Assembly: GCA_964482235.1 (NCBI GenBank)
Contig: CAYZWU010000008.1
Location: forward strand, 1-64,000
DNA: 64,000 nucleotides
Source of the DNA: CAYZWU01 sp964482235
GTDB lineage: Bacteria; Planctomycetota; B15-G4; CAYZWU01
Direction of reading: 5' to 3'
Shown here: positions 17,347 through 27,055 of the stretch, piece after piece
Layout: each line of letters begins with the position of its first letter
How positions within the stretch are numbered: the first letter of the stretch is position 1
Notes under the pieces: model-generated
What the model was told of the DNA's origin: nothing
Databases searched by the model: none
The model's input: only the letters and a program-made list of their open reading frames with translations
Position numbers and translations under genes: made by a program

Positions 17347-18753
17347 ATGACGCTTCATATTTCCAACCAGTCAAGAATGAAAGCCTTCCTGCTTCGCTCC
17401 GGTTCCGCTGTCCTGATCCTGATGCTGCTTGCCGCTCTCTTTCCGGCATCGGCTCAGGAGAAGCAGCCCGGCAGCAAGCCCGTTCTCATCAAGAACGGCA
17501 GGATCATCACCCTGACGGGCCGCGACATGCCCAAGGGATCGATCTTGATTCGAAAAGGCAAGATCGCGGCAGTGGGGGAGCTCGTCAGGGCGCCCCGGAA
17601 CGCCACGGTGATCGACGCTGCGGGCAAGGTCGTGCTTCCCGGCTTCGTCGATGCGAACAGCGCGCTCTTCAGAGACGGCGGGGGCGGCGTCAAGGTGGAC
17701 GGCAACATTCTCGATGCCGTGAACCTCTTCGTCCCCGGCGCCATGGACTCCGCCCTGGAGCGCGGAGTCACCACCGTCGCGCTCTTCCCTTCCCCCGGCG
17801 CCGGGATCTCCGGCCGGGGCGCCGCGCTCAGCCTGGTGCCGGACGCTGATGTCGAGGCGATGACCCTGAAGGGCGACCTCGGTCTCAGGGCTTCGCTGGG
17901 GCTAGGCAGCTACGGCCGGCCAATCGGCCGCCTGCGGGAGGTGCAGCAGCTTCGCAAGGCCTTGAAGGGAGCCAAGGCGTACGAGAAGTCGCTGGAAACC
18001 TACGAGGAAGAGCTCGAGGAGTACGTCAAGAAGCTCGAGGAGCGGGCCGAGAAGAAGAAGAAGGACGAGAACGGGAAGAAGAACGGCAAGAAAGCGGAGA
18101 AGAAAGAGGAAAAGAAAGAGGAGAAGGGCGGCAAGGAAGGCGAGAAGAAAAAAGAGGAGGAGCTGAAGAAGCCGAAGAAGCCGCGGCGGGACGTCAACAA
18201 GGAGTGGCTCGTCAAGGCTCTCGATGGTGATATTCCCCTGTTCCTGGAAGTGCACCGGGCCGCCGACATCCTGAATGTCCTCGAGGTCGTCGAGGAGTAT
18301 CCCGTCCGGCTCGTGATCGTCGGGGCCACGGAGAGCTACATGGTCGCCGACGCGCTGGCCGACGCCGGGGTGCCCGTTGTCCTGGGGCCTGTCCAGCGCA
18401 CCTTGAGCCGCGAGGCGAACGAGTATCGCAACCACAGCACCGGGTGCGCGGCCGCTCTCATGAAGGCCGGAGTCCCCGTCGTGCTGGCCAGCTCGGGACG
18501 ACTTTCCTCCGAGACGCGCTTTCTCAGTCTCAACGCCGCCGCAGCCGTGGCAGGGGGTTTCTGCCCGTGCAAGGCCCTGTCGGCGATCACCATCGATTCC
18601 GCCAGGATTCTCGGTATCGACGACCGTGTCGGCTCCCTGGAAAAGGGCAAGGACGCCGACATCGTCATCATGAGCGGCGAGCCCCTTTCCTCTTCCTCCC
18701 TGGTGGAAACGGTACTTGTCAAGGGCGAGATCGCCTTCAAGCGCGATTCCTAA
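17347..18753 (+). CDS. Exported amidohydrolase-like protein 1, metal ligands lost
   Basis: 468 residues; first of eight. A signal peptide (ending near FPASAQ) is followed by the family's split beta-sandwich (IKNGRIITLTG, then the C-terminal IDDRVGSLEKGKDADIVI) around a TIM-barrel. The expected HxH motif after PGFVD is replaced by ANS. The later Asp position reads VVLASSGRL, also lost. A Lys/Glu-rich insert fills about 218-281. It is most like the HutI/imidazolonepropionase-like branch (COG1228) but is probably not a hydrolase. Start ATG 17347 has ACGGAG upstream; an earlier in-frame codon at 17311 is less likely. The next gene starts 15 bases after the stop. Confidence 0.85.
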   Translation: MTLHISNQSRMKAFLLRSGSAVLILMLLAALFPASAQEKQPGSKPVLIKNGRIITLTGRDMPKGSILIRKGKIAAVGELVRAPRNATVIDAAGKVVLPGFVDANSALFRDGGGGVKVDGNILDAVNLFVPGAMDSALERGVTTVALFPSPGAGISGRGAALSLVPDADVEAMTLKGDLGLRASLGLGSYGRPIGRLREVQQLRKALKGAKAYEKSLETYEEELEEYVKKLEERAEKKKKDENGKKNGKKAEKKEEKKEEKGGKEGEKKKEEELKKPKKPRRDVNKEWLVKALDGDIPLFLEVHRAADILNVLEVVEEYPVRLVIVGATESYMVADALADAGVPVVLGPVQRTLSREANEYRNHSTGCAAALMKAGVPVVLASSGRLSSETRFLSLNAAAAVAGGFCPCKALSAITIDSARILGIDDRVGSLEKGKDADIVIMSGEPLSSSSLVETVLVKGEIAFKRDS

Positions 18754-18768
18754 CGCTGAGAGGTTTCG

Positions 18769-20010
18769 ATGAGAAGACGCATTGAAAAGAGATTGGCACT
18801 GACCTCGATGGTCGTGCTATTCGCCTGTTTCTGGTTCTGCGCGATTCCATGCGCGGGCGGTGTTCCGGAGGGGGATCCGGGGGCGGGTCCGCTGGCTCTG
18901 CGCGCGGCCAAGGTCTACACCGGCGCCGGTACCGTGCACGAAAAGGGCGTGGTGCTGATCCGTGGCGGCAAGGTCGAGGCGGTTGGGTCGTCGATCGCGC
19001 TCCCGGCCGGATGCAGGGTGATCGATTTCAAGGACTCGGTCATTGCACCGGGATTGATCGACCCCGACAGCTCTCTCGGAGCGTTGAATCATGTGGCCGA
19101 GAGGGCGACGGCTCTCCAGCCCGCCGTGGGGACGGAGAGCGTCTTCGACCGGTTCAGCCGCGACTTCAACCGGGCCCTGGCCGAAGGGATCACGAGTGTT
19201 CTGATCACGCCTTCGGGCGAGAACATCGTGGGGGGCACCGCCGTTGCCGTGAAGACGTCGAGCCCCACGCCGTGCCGGATGAGCCGGATCCTCCGGACCG
19301 GCGGCCCGCTCGTTCTCGCGCTCGAGGGCTCCGCGTACCGTTATGACAGGATGCCCACCTCGCGGATGGGGGCCCTCGACCTGTTTCGCAGGTCCCTCGA
19401 CGAGGCATCCCGGAAGGCCGTGAAGGGCGGGGAGGATCGGGCGGACCGCCTGGCTTCCTTCGCAGCGGGAAAGCTGGACGGCTTTCTCCGCGTGGGATCG
19501 CGCTACGACATCGAATCGGCCATCGAGTTCACCAGGCAGTACAAGCTCACCGTCGCGCTTCTCGGTGTTCATGATGCGTGGCGTATGATGGACGAGCTCG
19601 GTCAGGCCGGGCTTCCCCTCATCATGGGACCCTACTCCTTCAGCACGGAAGAGCGGCTCCTCGGCGCGCCGGCGCGGGCCGCGAAGGCCGGATTGAAGTT
19701 CGCCTTCACGGCGGGAGCGCCGGTCCGCAACCCCGCCCTGCTCCGGACCAGCGCGGCGCTGGCCGTGCAGAGCGGTCTCGACAGGGAGACGGCGCTGAAG
19801 GCTCTCACCCTTCACCCGGCCGAGATCACCGGTATCGCCCACAGGGTGGGATCGATCGCAGCGGGGAAGGATGCCGACCTCGTAGTCTTTTCGGGAGATC
19901 CCCTCGATCTCACATCGCGCGTCCTCGTGGTTTACATCGACGGCGTCCCGGTCTTCCGGGGCTGTTCCTGTCATGACAGAGGGACAGGGAGCGAAGAATG
20001 CAGAAAATGA
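18769..20010 (+). CDS. Exported amidohydrolase-like protein 2, metal ligands lost
   Basis: 413 residues with an N-terminal signal peptide (hydrophobic LTSMVVLFACFWFCAI). The amidohydrolase frame is clear from VIAPGLIDPDSS at the start of the barrel, GITSVLITPSG in the second strand and the ending ITGIAHRVGSIAAGKDADLVVFSGDPL. The HxH site reads DPDSS and the late Asp site reads FTAGAPV, so the metal centre is absent. It has no Lys/Glu insert and is the shortest of the set. GAGG precedes the ATG. Its 3' end overlaps the next gene by 13 bases. Confidence 0.85.
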   Translation: MRRRIEKRLALTSMVVLFACFWFCAIPCAGGVPEGDPGAGPLALRAAKVYTGAGTVHEKGVVLIRGGKVEAVGSSIALPAGCRVIDFKDSVIAPGLIDPDSSLGALNHVAERATALQPAVGTESVFDRFSRDFNRALAEGITSVLITPSGENIVGGTAVAVKTSSPTPCRMSRILRTGGPLVLALEGSAYRYDRMPTSRMGALDLFRRSLDEASRKAVKGGEDRADRLASFAAGKLDGFLRVGSRYDIESAIEFTRQYKLTVALLGVHDAWRMMDELGQAGLPLIMGPYSFSTEERLLGAPARAAKAGLKFAFTAGAPVRNPALLRTSAALAVQSGLDRETALKALTLHPAEITGIAHRVGSIAAGKDADLVVFSGDPLDLTSRVLVVYIDGVPVFRGCSCHDRGTGSEECRK

Positions 20011-21341
20011 TTTTCATGAACTGTCGCACCGGTTTTAGAGGTGCGAAATATCGCACCGGGTGGAGAGGTGCCGTCCTTCTGGGCGCTGTCCTCCTCTTTG
20101 CCTCCGGACCGATCGCGGCCTCGGAGGACAAGGATGACCTGATCGTCGTCAAGGCTCCCCTGATCCACAAGGGCGACGGCCAGGTCGTGAAGGACGGGAT
20201 CATCGTGATCAAGGACGGAAAGATCAGGGCGATCGGGAACGGATTGCCCATTCCGGTCGGAGCGCGTGAGATCAAGAGCGAAGGCGTGGTCACGCCGGGA
20301 TTGATCGACGCCGCTTCCACCGCCGGAGTGATCAATACCTATTCCTGGACGGAGCACTCCTCTGAGGTCGTTCCCCAGATGCGGACCCTCGATGCCGTGG
20401 ACAGGAGGTCGCGCGTTTTCGAGCGGCTCGTCCGCAAGGGGGTCACCACCGTCTACGTGACTCCCGGTTCGGGAAGCGTGATCGGGAGCCGCGGCACGGT
20501 GCTGAAGACAGCCGGACCGGTCTCGGGCAGGATCCTCGTCACCGAGGGGTCGGTGAAAGCCACCCTTGGACGGGACACGCAGATGAGAGGGTCCTACAAC
20601 AGGCGCCCCTCCGGCGAGGTCACCTTTCTCACCCGGCGCCCAACGACGAGAATGGGCAGCACCTGGGTCTTCCGCGATGCCTTCTACTCCGCCCTGCGAT
20701 ACCAGGAGGCCAGGGGGAAGGGCGGCGGTCAGGCCTCGCCCCATGATCCCGCCATGGAAACCCTCGTCGCCGTGATCGCGGGCAAGGTTCCGTTCCGGAT
20801 CCAGGCCCGCCAGTACAACGACATCTGGGCCGCCATAAGGCTGTGCAACGAATTCGGCATCGATTTCGTGCTCGAGGAGGCCACGGAAGCCTATCGCTGC
20901 ATTCCCGAGCTGAAGGAGCGCAATGTTCCCGTGGTCTACGGTCCGATCTTCACCCATGCCAGGGGATTCCGCTCATCGAGCGGCGAGGCGCGCAGGCCGT
21001 GCATCAACACGGCGGGCCTTCTCCGGAAGGCCGGCGTCACCGTTGCGCTGACAGCTGGCGACCAGGCCGGCGAGGGGGCCTTGCCGCACCAGGCCGGATA
21101 CGCGATCCGGGGCGGGCTGCCCTTCGACGATGCTCTCAAGGCCGTCACCTCCGTGCCGGCCGGGATCCTCGGGCTGGAGAAACGGCTCGGATTGTTGAAG
21201 CCGGGCATGGATGCCGATCTCGTGATCTGGAGCGGGACGCCCTTTGCCGCCACCACTCAGGCCGTCACGGTCCTGATCAACGGCGAGGTGGTCCACCTGC
21301 TGGGATTCCATGCCTCGGAGCTGGAAGGTAACAAGAAATAG
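19998..21341 (+). CDS. Exported amidohydrolase-like protein 3, metal ligands lost
   Basis: 447 residues. The N-terminus before the hydrophobic signal segment contains a nine-residue tandem repeat (RTGFRGAKY then RTGWRGA), made by a 27-base DNA duplication at about 20024-20074. The barrel begins VVTPGLIDAAST in place of the HxH motif, and the late Asp site reads ALTAGDQAG without the usual SDxP context. The family tail LGLEKRLGLLKPGMDADLVIWSGTPF is intact. It overlaps the preceding gene by 13 bases, so translation is probably coupled. A catalytic role is doubtful. Confidence 0.85.
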   Translation: MQKMIFMNCRTGFRGAKYRTGWRGAVLLGAVLLFASGPIAASEDKDDLIVVKAPLIHKGDGQVVKDGIIVIKDGKIRAIGNGLPIPVGAREIKSEGVVTPGLIDAASTAGVINTYSWTEHSSEVVPQMRTLDAVDRRSRVFERLVRKGVTTVYVTPGSGSVIGSRGTVLKTAGPVSGRILVTEGSVKATLGRDTQMRGSYNRRPSGEVTFLTRRPTTRMGSTWVFRDAFYSALRYQEARGKGGGQASPHDPAMETLVAVIAGKVPFRIQARQYNDIWAAIRLCNEFGIDFVLEEATEAYRCIPELKERNVPVVYGPIFTHARGFRSSSGEARRPCINTAGLLRKAGVTVALTAGDQAGEGALPHQAGYAIRGGLPFDDALKAVTSVPAGILGLEKRLGLLKPGMDADLVIWSGTPFAATTQAVTVLINGEVVHLLGFHASELEGNKK

Positions 21342-21382
21342 ATAACCGGTAATTCAGTCACCATGAGTCGAACGGAGTTACG

Positions 21383-22843
21383 ATGATGCGTTTTGCAAGG
21401 TTGGCTCTTTTCGCCCTGATGTGGGCCGTTCTGCTGAGTCCTGAGCCGCGGGCGCAGGAACCTCGCACCGACAAGCTGGCCCTGAAGGCGGCTCGGATCA
21501 TCACCGTCGCCGGCGAGGATATCAGCAACGGAGTGATCCTCGTCGAGAACGGCAAGATCAAGGATGTGGGGAAGGATCTCAAGATCCCCTACGATTTCTG
21601 GGTCATCGATGCGGGAGAGGCCGTCGTCTTTCCCGGCATGATCGAAAGCCACACGGCACGCGGCCTCGACAGGTCGAACGAATCCCTGCCCGTGCTGCCG
21701 TTCCTCGACGTGGGGGATGCCATCGATCCTTCCAACCTCACCTTCGAGGAAGCGCTGCGCGACGGCATCACCACGCTCCTCGTCGCTCAGGGTAACGACA
21801 CGGTCATCGGCGGCATGTCGCGCGTGATCAAGCCGATCGGCCGGACGGTGCCCGAGATGACGCTGAAGGCCCAGGCCGGCCTCAAGCTGTCGATCTCTCC
21901 CAAGAGGGGATACGACAGGATGACGCAGATGGCCGCCTTCCGGGAGACCTTCCGCGAGCTCGACGAGTATCTCGGCAAACTGGCCGAGTCCAAGTACGAG
22001 GAGTCGGTCAAGGAGAAGGACGAGAAGGTGGACATCCCTCCCGACCAGGCCCGCGAGAAGGGCATGGCCCTGATCAAGGAAGAGGACCTCGACTTCAAGC
22101 ACCTGAACCTGAAGAGGCTGAAGGACGGACGCCTGCCCGCCTTCCTCTACTGCGGCCGGGCCATGGACGTTGCCCTGGGCATCAAGCTTGCCGAGGAGCA
22201 CGGTTTCCTCAAGAGGTCGGTTTTCGTGCTGGGCAACGAGTGCCACAAGGCCGCCGACCTGATCAAGAAGGCCGGCCGCCCCGTGATCCTGAGCTACAAC
22301 ATGCTCTACACCGAGGAGGATCCTCTCACCGGCGAGGAGACCGAAGTCTTCGTTCCTTCCGTTTTCTTCGAGAAGGGCATCCCCTTCGCCGTCACCACGA
22401 GCCTGTCGTCCACGATGGGCGAGAGGTATCCCTGGTACCAGGCCGCCCGCCTGGTGCGCAACGGCATTCCGCGTCAGACGGCTCTCGAGTCGATCACCAT
22501 GACGCCGGCTTCGATGCTCGGCATGGGCCATCGCCTCGGCGCGATCCTGCCTGGCTATGACGCCACCTTCCTGGTGCTCACGGGCGACATTCTCGACAGC
22601 AGGACCTGGGTGGACAAGGTGTTCATCGAAGGCGAGCTGGTCTACGAGCGCGAGAAGGACCACAGGCTCCAGGAGCTGCTCCTCGGATCCGGGGAAGCCG
22701 AGGAAGAGGCCGACGGGGAAGAGAAGCAGGAGGAGGAGAAGCCTGGGGACGGGGAAAAGAAGGAAGGGGAGCAGGAGAAGGGGAAGGACAAAGCCCCTGA
22801 GGCCCCCAAGGACAAGAGCGGCGTCGAGAATCCCGGAAAATGA
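21383..22843 (+). CDS. Exported amidohydrolase-like protein 4, one His of HxH kept
   Basis: 486 residues with a signal peptide (ALFALMWAVLLSPEPRAQE). The barrel start reads VVFPGMIESHTARG: the first His of HxH remains and the second is lost. The later Asp position reads AVTTSLSS. The barrel motif GITTLLVAQGNDTVIGG and the tail MGHRLGAILPGYDATFLVL are recognisable. The last 55 residues are a Glu/Lys-rich, low-complexity tail after the final beta-sandwich strand. ACGGAG precedes two adjacent ATG codons (21383, 21386). The next gene starts 10 bases after the stop. Confidence 0.85.
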   Translation: MMRFARLALFALMWAVLLSPEPRAQEPRTDKLALKAARIITVAGEDISNGVILVENGKIKDVGKDLKIPYDFWVIDAGEAVVFPGMIESHTARGLDRSNESLPVLPFLDVGDAIDPSNLTFEEALRDGITTLLVAQGNDTVIGGMSRVIKPIGRTVPEMTLKAQAGLKLSISPKRGYDRMTQMAAFRETFRELDEYLGKLAESKYEESVKEKDEKVDIPPDQAREKGMALIKEEDLDFKHLNLKRLKDGRLPAFLYCGRAMDVALGIKLAEEHGFLKRSVFVLGNECHKAADLIKKAGRPVILSYNMLYTEEDPLTGEETEVFVPSVFFEKGIPFAVTTSLSSTMGERYPWYQAARLVRNGIPRQTALESITMTPASMLGMGHRLGAILPGYDATFLVLTGDILDSRTWVDKVFIEGELVYEREKDHRLQELLLGSGEAEEEADGEEKQEEEKPGDGEKKEGEQEKGKDKAPEAPKDKSGVENPGK

Positions 22844-22853
22844 GGAGTCAGAC

Positions 22854-25715
22854 ATGATCAGGCGTTTCATGACGCTTTGCCCGATATCGGTGGCATTGTT
22901 GCTTTGCCTGCTCGTTCCGGCCGGCATCAGCCGGTCTGACTCGTGCGGCGAGGATTGCGGGCAGAAGGCCTTTCGTGCGAAGCAGATCTTTGCCTGCTGC
23001 TTCAAGGGCGGTACGCCTCGCCTGATCGAGAACGGTGTGATTCTCGTTCGGGACGGGAAGATCGTCCGCGTGGGGAGCGACATCGAGGTGCCCCCCGGCG
23101 TCCCGGTCGTGGAGTTCCGCGACGGCGTGATCTTTCCGGGGCTGGTGGCGGCTTCGCCGGCACGGGTGAGCTACAGCCCGGGCGAGGAGACGGTCTCGGC
23201 CAAGTACCGGGCCATCGATGCCTTCGATCCCTACCAGGAGAACAGCGAGCTGCTTGCAGGCGGCATCACCACGCTGTACCTCTGCGCCAACCCCGACCGG
23301 CTCGTGTCCGGGCGGGGCGCCGTGGTGAAGACGGCCGGCCAGGATCTGCAGAGCCGAATCCTCGACAAGGGGACCGACCTCTGCGTGAACCTGACGGAGC
23401 GGTCGTACAATCCCGGCGGTCTGCAGAAATATCCCCTTCCCGCCTCGTCGCTTCAGAAGATCGAGCCGGCCGAGATCCAGAGGCCCAGCTCCAGGCTGGC
23501 GCAGGTCCTCGAGCTGAAGGAGGCGTTCCGGAAAGCCCGCGGCTACTCGGGCTCTCCCTTCGACTACAACATGGAAACGCTGGCCGCGGCTCTGGCCGAG
23601 CCGCCCGTTCTTCGCATCGCGGCGGAGCGGGCCGTGGATATCGAGGCGGCCTGCAACCTGGCGGCCGAGCTCGGGATGAAGACCTATCTCCAGGGCTGCA
23701 GCGAGGCCCACCGCGTGGCCGGCGTGATCGCCGCATCGCGGCTCGGCGTCGTTCTCGAGGTTCCGTTCCATCCGGGCCGCCCCCTCTACGAGCTGGGCAT
23801 CGAGCCGGGCGGAATCGAGAAATGCCTCTGCACGGCGGCCTGCCTGGTGGAGAAGGGGATTCCCGTGGCCCTCTCGATTCCCACCAACGTGTCGCCGGGA
23901 GAGCTGATACAGGCGGCCTTTCTTGCCGTGAGCCACGGCATGCCCGAGGAGAAGGCGCTGGCCGCGGTGACGAGCACGGCGGCCCGTCTGCTTTCGGTGG
24001 ATGACCGCGTGGGCACCCTGGCTCCGGGGATGGATGCCGATTTTCTCGTTCTCTCGTCAACGCCTCTCAACGCCAACTCCCACGTCCGGCAGGTCTACAT
24101 CAACGGCAGGCACGTCTTCTCCAACCCGATGGGAAAGGCTGCTCTCGTCGTCCGCGCCGGGACGATCCTGCCCGTTTCGGGTCCTCCGATCCACGGCGGC
24201 GAGATCCTGGTGGAGGACGGCGTGATCCAGGCTGTCGGGCATACCGTTCCCCATCCTCCCGGGGCGCGGATCGTCGACGAGGGTCCCGATTCAGTCGTGA
24301 CTCCGGGATTCATCGACGGCCATGGCCATCTGGGGCTCGAAGGGGACCGGACCACTCCCGATGCTTCCATCCCGATTCACAAGGCGGTCGTGGTGGAGCA
24401 GGAGAACTTCCGGCCCGTCGCTGCAGCAGGCGTCACCACCGTGGTGCTGGCGCCCCGCGGCGCCGGCGGAAGCGGTTCCAGGGTGGCGGCTGTCAAGACG
24501 GCCGGAAAGAGCCGCGACGAGTTCGTCGTCGACGACCTGGCCGCCATCAAGCTCAGCTTCCAGGGCAGGGATCCGAAGCTCTCGCTGAGCTCCCTGCAGA
24601 AGCCGCTCAAGGCGGGCAAGGGCTACTTCGACGCCTGGAACAAGTATTACAAGGCGCTCGAGAAATGGAAGAAGGAGGAGGCCGCGAAGAAGGCCGCAGA
24701 GGCGGCCGGCAAGACTGACAAGAAGAAGGAAGCCGAGAAGAAGGAGGCGAAGAAGAGCGAGAGCGAGACCGAGGAGGAGAAGGTGGAGGAGCCGCCTGAT
24801 CCGATTTCCGGCACCTGGGAAGGCAGCCTCTCCGGCGATCCGCTGCCCTCTCCCCAGAAGGTGATCCTGAAGCTCGTCCTGGCCAGGGATACCGGCGTGA
24901 TCACCGGGTTGGCGACCTCTCCCATGGCTCCCGACGAAGTGGAGATCAAGGGTTCGCTCAGCGGCAACAGGGTTGTCCTCGAGATCCAGGAGGAGACTCC
25001 GATGGGCATGCCTACCCTCGAGGCCGAGATCGACAAGGAAGACCACATGATCGGCTCCTTCAAGCTGGGCGACGCCTTCTCGTTTCAGTTCGAGGCCAAC
25101 CGCACCGAGAAGGATGCGCCGGTGATAAAGATCACGACGCGCAAGAAGAAGACGGACGGCAAGCCGGAGCCTCCGAAGCTGAACGAGGCTCTCGAGCCGT
25201 TCCGCCGGCTTTTCGCCAACGAGATCCCCGTCCTCGTGGAGGTGAACACGCACCAGGAGATCGCGGCGGCCATCAAGGTCGTCGTGGAGGAGTACAAGGT
25301 TCCCCTCGTGCTGCTCAGGGCCGGTGAAGCGTACCGGATCAAGGACAAGATCACCGCAGCCAAGAGCGGCGTGGTGCCGGGTCTTCCCCTTCTCGCCAGG
25401 AGGGACGGAAAGCTCTGCGTCCCGGCGATCGAGCTGTCGCGGGCCGGAATCCCGGTCCTCTTCCAGAGCGACGCCGAGGACGGGGCGCGGTCCCTGCGCG
25501 ACATGGCCGTCTGGGCCGTGCGAAAAGGGATGGATGCCACCGCCGCGCTCGAGGCGCTCACCTACAACGCGGCCAGGCTCTATCATCTGGACGATCGGGT
25601 GGGAAGCCTCCAGCCGGGCCGCGACGGCGACCTGGTGATTTTCTCGGGAGACCCGCTCAACGGGACGAGCCGTGTTCTCAGGGTTTTTGTGGCCGGTAAG
25701 GAGATCAAACAATGA
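22854..25715 (+). CDS. Exported fusion of two amidohydrolase domains with an inserted beta domain
   Basis: 953 residues: signal peptide, a first amidohydrolase domain (about 40-420) and a second (about 425-953). Domain 1 has IFPGLVAASPAR in place of HxH. Domain 2 keeps H490 and H492 in TPGFIDGHGHLG and an Asp in LFQSDAED, but lacks the His expected after the sixth strand (LLRAGEAYRI). Between strands of domain 2 lies a Lys/Ala/Glu-rich helix (about 600-645) and a compact beta domain (about 645-760, starting PISGTWEGSL) resembling a lipocalin-like barrel. Each half ends in the family tail (VDDRVGTLAPGMDADFLVL; LDDRVGSLQPGRDGDLVIF). GAGGAG precedes the ATG. Its stop overlaps the next start (ATGA). 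Confidence 0.87.
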   Translation: MIRRFMTLCPISVALLLCLLVPAGISRSDSCGEDCGQKAFRAKQIFACCFKGGTPRLIENGVILVRDGKIVRVGSDIEVPPGVPVVEFRDGVIFPGLVAASPARVSYSPGEETVSAKYRAIDAFDPYQENSELLAGGITTLYLCANPDRLVSGRGAVVKTAGQDLQSRILDKGTDLCVNLTERSYNPGGLQKYPLPASSLQKIEPAEIQRPSSRLAQVLELKEAFRKARGYSGSPFDYNMETLAAALAEPPVLRIAAERAVDIEAACNLAAELGMKTYLQGCSEAHRVAGVIAASRLGVVLEVPFHPGRPLYELGIEPGGIEKCLCTAACLVEKGIPVALSIPTNVSPGELIQAAFLAVSHGMPEEKALAAVTSTAARLLSVDDRVGTLAPGMDADFLVLSSTPLNANSHVRQVYINGRHVFSNPMGKAALVVRAGTILPVSGPPIHGGEILVEDGVIQAVGHTVPHPPGARIVDEGPDSVVTPGFIDGHGHLGLEGDRTTPDASIPIHKAVVVEQENFRPVAAAGVTTVVLAPRGAGGSGSRVAAVKTAGKSRDEFVVDDLAAIKLSFQGRDPKLSLSSLQKPLKAGKGYFDAWNKYYKALEKWKKEEAAKKAAEAAGKTDKKKEAEKKEAKKSESETEEEKVEEPPDPISGTWEGSLSGDPLPSPQKVILKLVLARDTGVITGLATSPMAPDEVEIKGSLSGNRVVLEIQEETPMGMPTLEAEIDKEDHMIGSFKLGDAFSFQFEANRTEKDAPVIKITTRKKKTDGKPEPPKLNEALEPFRRLFANEIPVLVEVNTHQEIAAAIKVVVEEYKVPLVLLRAGEAYRIKDKITAAKSGVVPGLPLLARRDGKLCVPAIELSRAGIPVLFQSDAEDGARSLRDMAVWAVRKGMDATAALEALTYNAARLYHLDDRVGSLQPGRDGDLVIFSGDPLNGTSRVLRVFVAGKEIKQ

Positions 25716-26980
25716 GCTACGGAAAATACGCGAAGCATCTTCTGATCGCCGCGGCTCTTGTGCTGGCTGTCCTGCCCGCAGCCCTTTCAGGCGCGGAGCG
25801 CGATGCCGGACAAAAGGGCATTGCCGTGCGGGCCGGAAAGCTCATCACCATGGACCAGGACGACAGGGTGATCAACGGCGCCGTGGTCCTGATCCGCGGC
25901 AGGAAGATCGAGGCCGTCGGACCGGAGGGCGAGGTGGCGATCCCTGAAGGGTATCGCGTCGTCGATGCCAGCAACCGCTGGGTCGTGCCGGGGCTCGTGG
26001 ACTACCACAGCCACGTGGCCGGCGACCTTGGCGATCTGAACGACGGCATCTACCTCACCAACCCCGGGCTGAGGACGGTGGAGACGCTGACGCCGAACAA
26101 CGAGTACGTGAAGGATGCAAGGGCCGGCGGCGTGACCTCCATGCTCCTGATCCCGGGTTCGGGCACCAACATGACCGGTTTCGGCACTCTCTGCAAGAGT
26201 GCCGGTCGGACTACAGAGGATATCATCATCATGGCTCCCGGGGTGCTCAAGATCGCCCAGGCCGGCAATCCCGAGTGGTACTGGTACGGCGTGGGGCGCT
26301 CCTTCATGAACTGGAACCTGCGGATGACGATGCTGATCGCCAAGGCCTATCACCAGGCCTGGTGCGACTACGAGGCGGGAAAGCTGGAAGAGAAGCCGAC
26401 CTTCGATCCGGCTCTCCATGACTTCCGCGGCCTCTTCAGGAAAGAATACGGCAGTGCGATCCACACCCAGGGCTACCAGCTGATGCAGATGACCTCTCTC
26501 ATGCTTATCGACGAGATAGGGATCTGGGCCGTTCCCGACCACTGCACCTTCGACGGCTACAAGACCGCTCCTCTCATGAAGGAGAGGAACATGTATGTTT
26601 GCGCCGGTCCCAGAAACATCTGGTTCGATCGGCACGATCGCCGCATCTTCGGGATTCCAGCGAAGTACAGGGAAGCCGGTGTGGAACGGCTCGCGACCAA
26701 CACCGACGCCCCGGTGCTTCCCATCGAGGAGCACTTCTACCAGGCCACAGTGGCGTGCCGCATGGGCTGGGACGACAGCTACGAGGCGCTCCGGGGATTG
26801 ACGCGGGTGACTGCCGAGGCCGGCCTGATCGACGACCGCGTCGGATCGGTGGAAAAGGGGAAGGATGCCGACCTGGCCGTCTTCACCGGCGATCCTGTCG
26901 ATCCGAGAAACCACTGCGAGCTCACAATCGTCAACGGCGAGGTCGTCTACGACGTGAGCCGCCAGGACCGGCGCTACTGA
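25712..26980 (+). CDS. Exported amidohydrolase, apparently intact metal site
   Basis: 422 residues with a signal peptide (HLLIAAALVLAVLPAALSG). It is the only member of the array with all expected ligands: H99 and H101 in VPGLVDYHSHVAG, H251 in IHTQG, H277 in PDHCTFDG and D332 in NTDAPVLP. This pattern suits a metal-dependent hydrolase of the imidazolonepropionase-like/dipeptidase branch acting on C-N bonds outside the cytoplasm; the substrate cannot be told. The tail IDDRVGSVEKGKDADLAVF is typical. It has no low-complexity insert. Translation is coupled to the fusion gene upstream. A 75-base gap separates it from the next gene. Confidence 0.9.
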   Translation: MSYGKYAKHLLIAAALVLAVLPAALSGAERDAGQKGIAVRAGKLITMDQDDRVINGAVVLIRGRKIEAVGPEGEVAIPEGYRVVDASNRWVVPGLVDYHSHVAGDLGDLNDGIYLTNPGLRTVETLTPNNEYVKDARAGGVTSMLLIPGSGTNMTGFGTLCKSAGRTTEDIIIMAPGVLKIAQAGNPEWYWYGVGRSFMNWNLRMTMLIAKAYHQAWCDYEAGKLEEKPTFDPALHDFRGLFRKEYGSAIHTQGYQLMQMTSLMLIDEIGIWAVPDHCTFDGYKTAPLMKERNMYVCAGPRNIWFDRHDRRIFGIPAKYREAGVERLATNTDAPVLPIEEHFYQATVACRMGWDDSYEALRGLTRVTAEAGLIDDRVGSVEKGKDADLAVFTGDPVDPRNHCELTIVNGEVVYDVSRQDRRY

Positions 26981-27055
26981 TTTATGAGCACGTTGAAATT
27001 GAGAGGCTTGAAACCGTCCGCAAGGCGGGCTCGAACCGACTGGAGTTGATTCACG

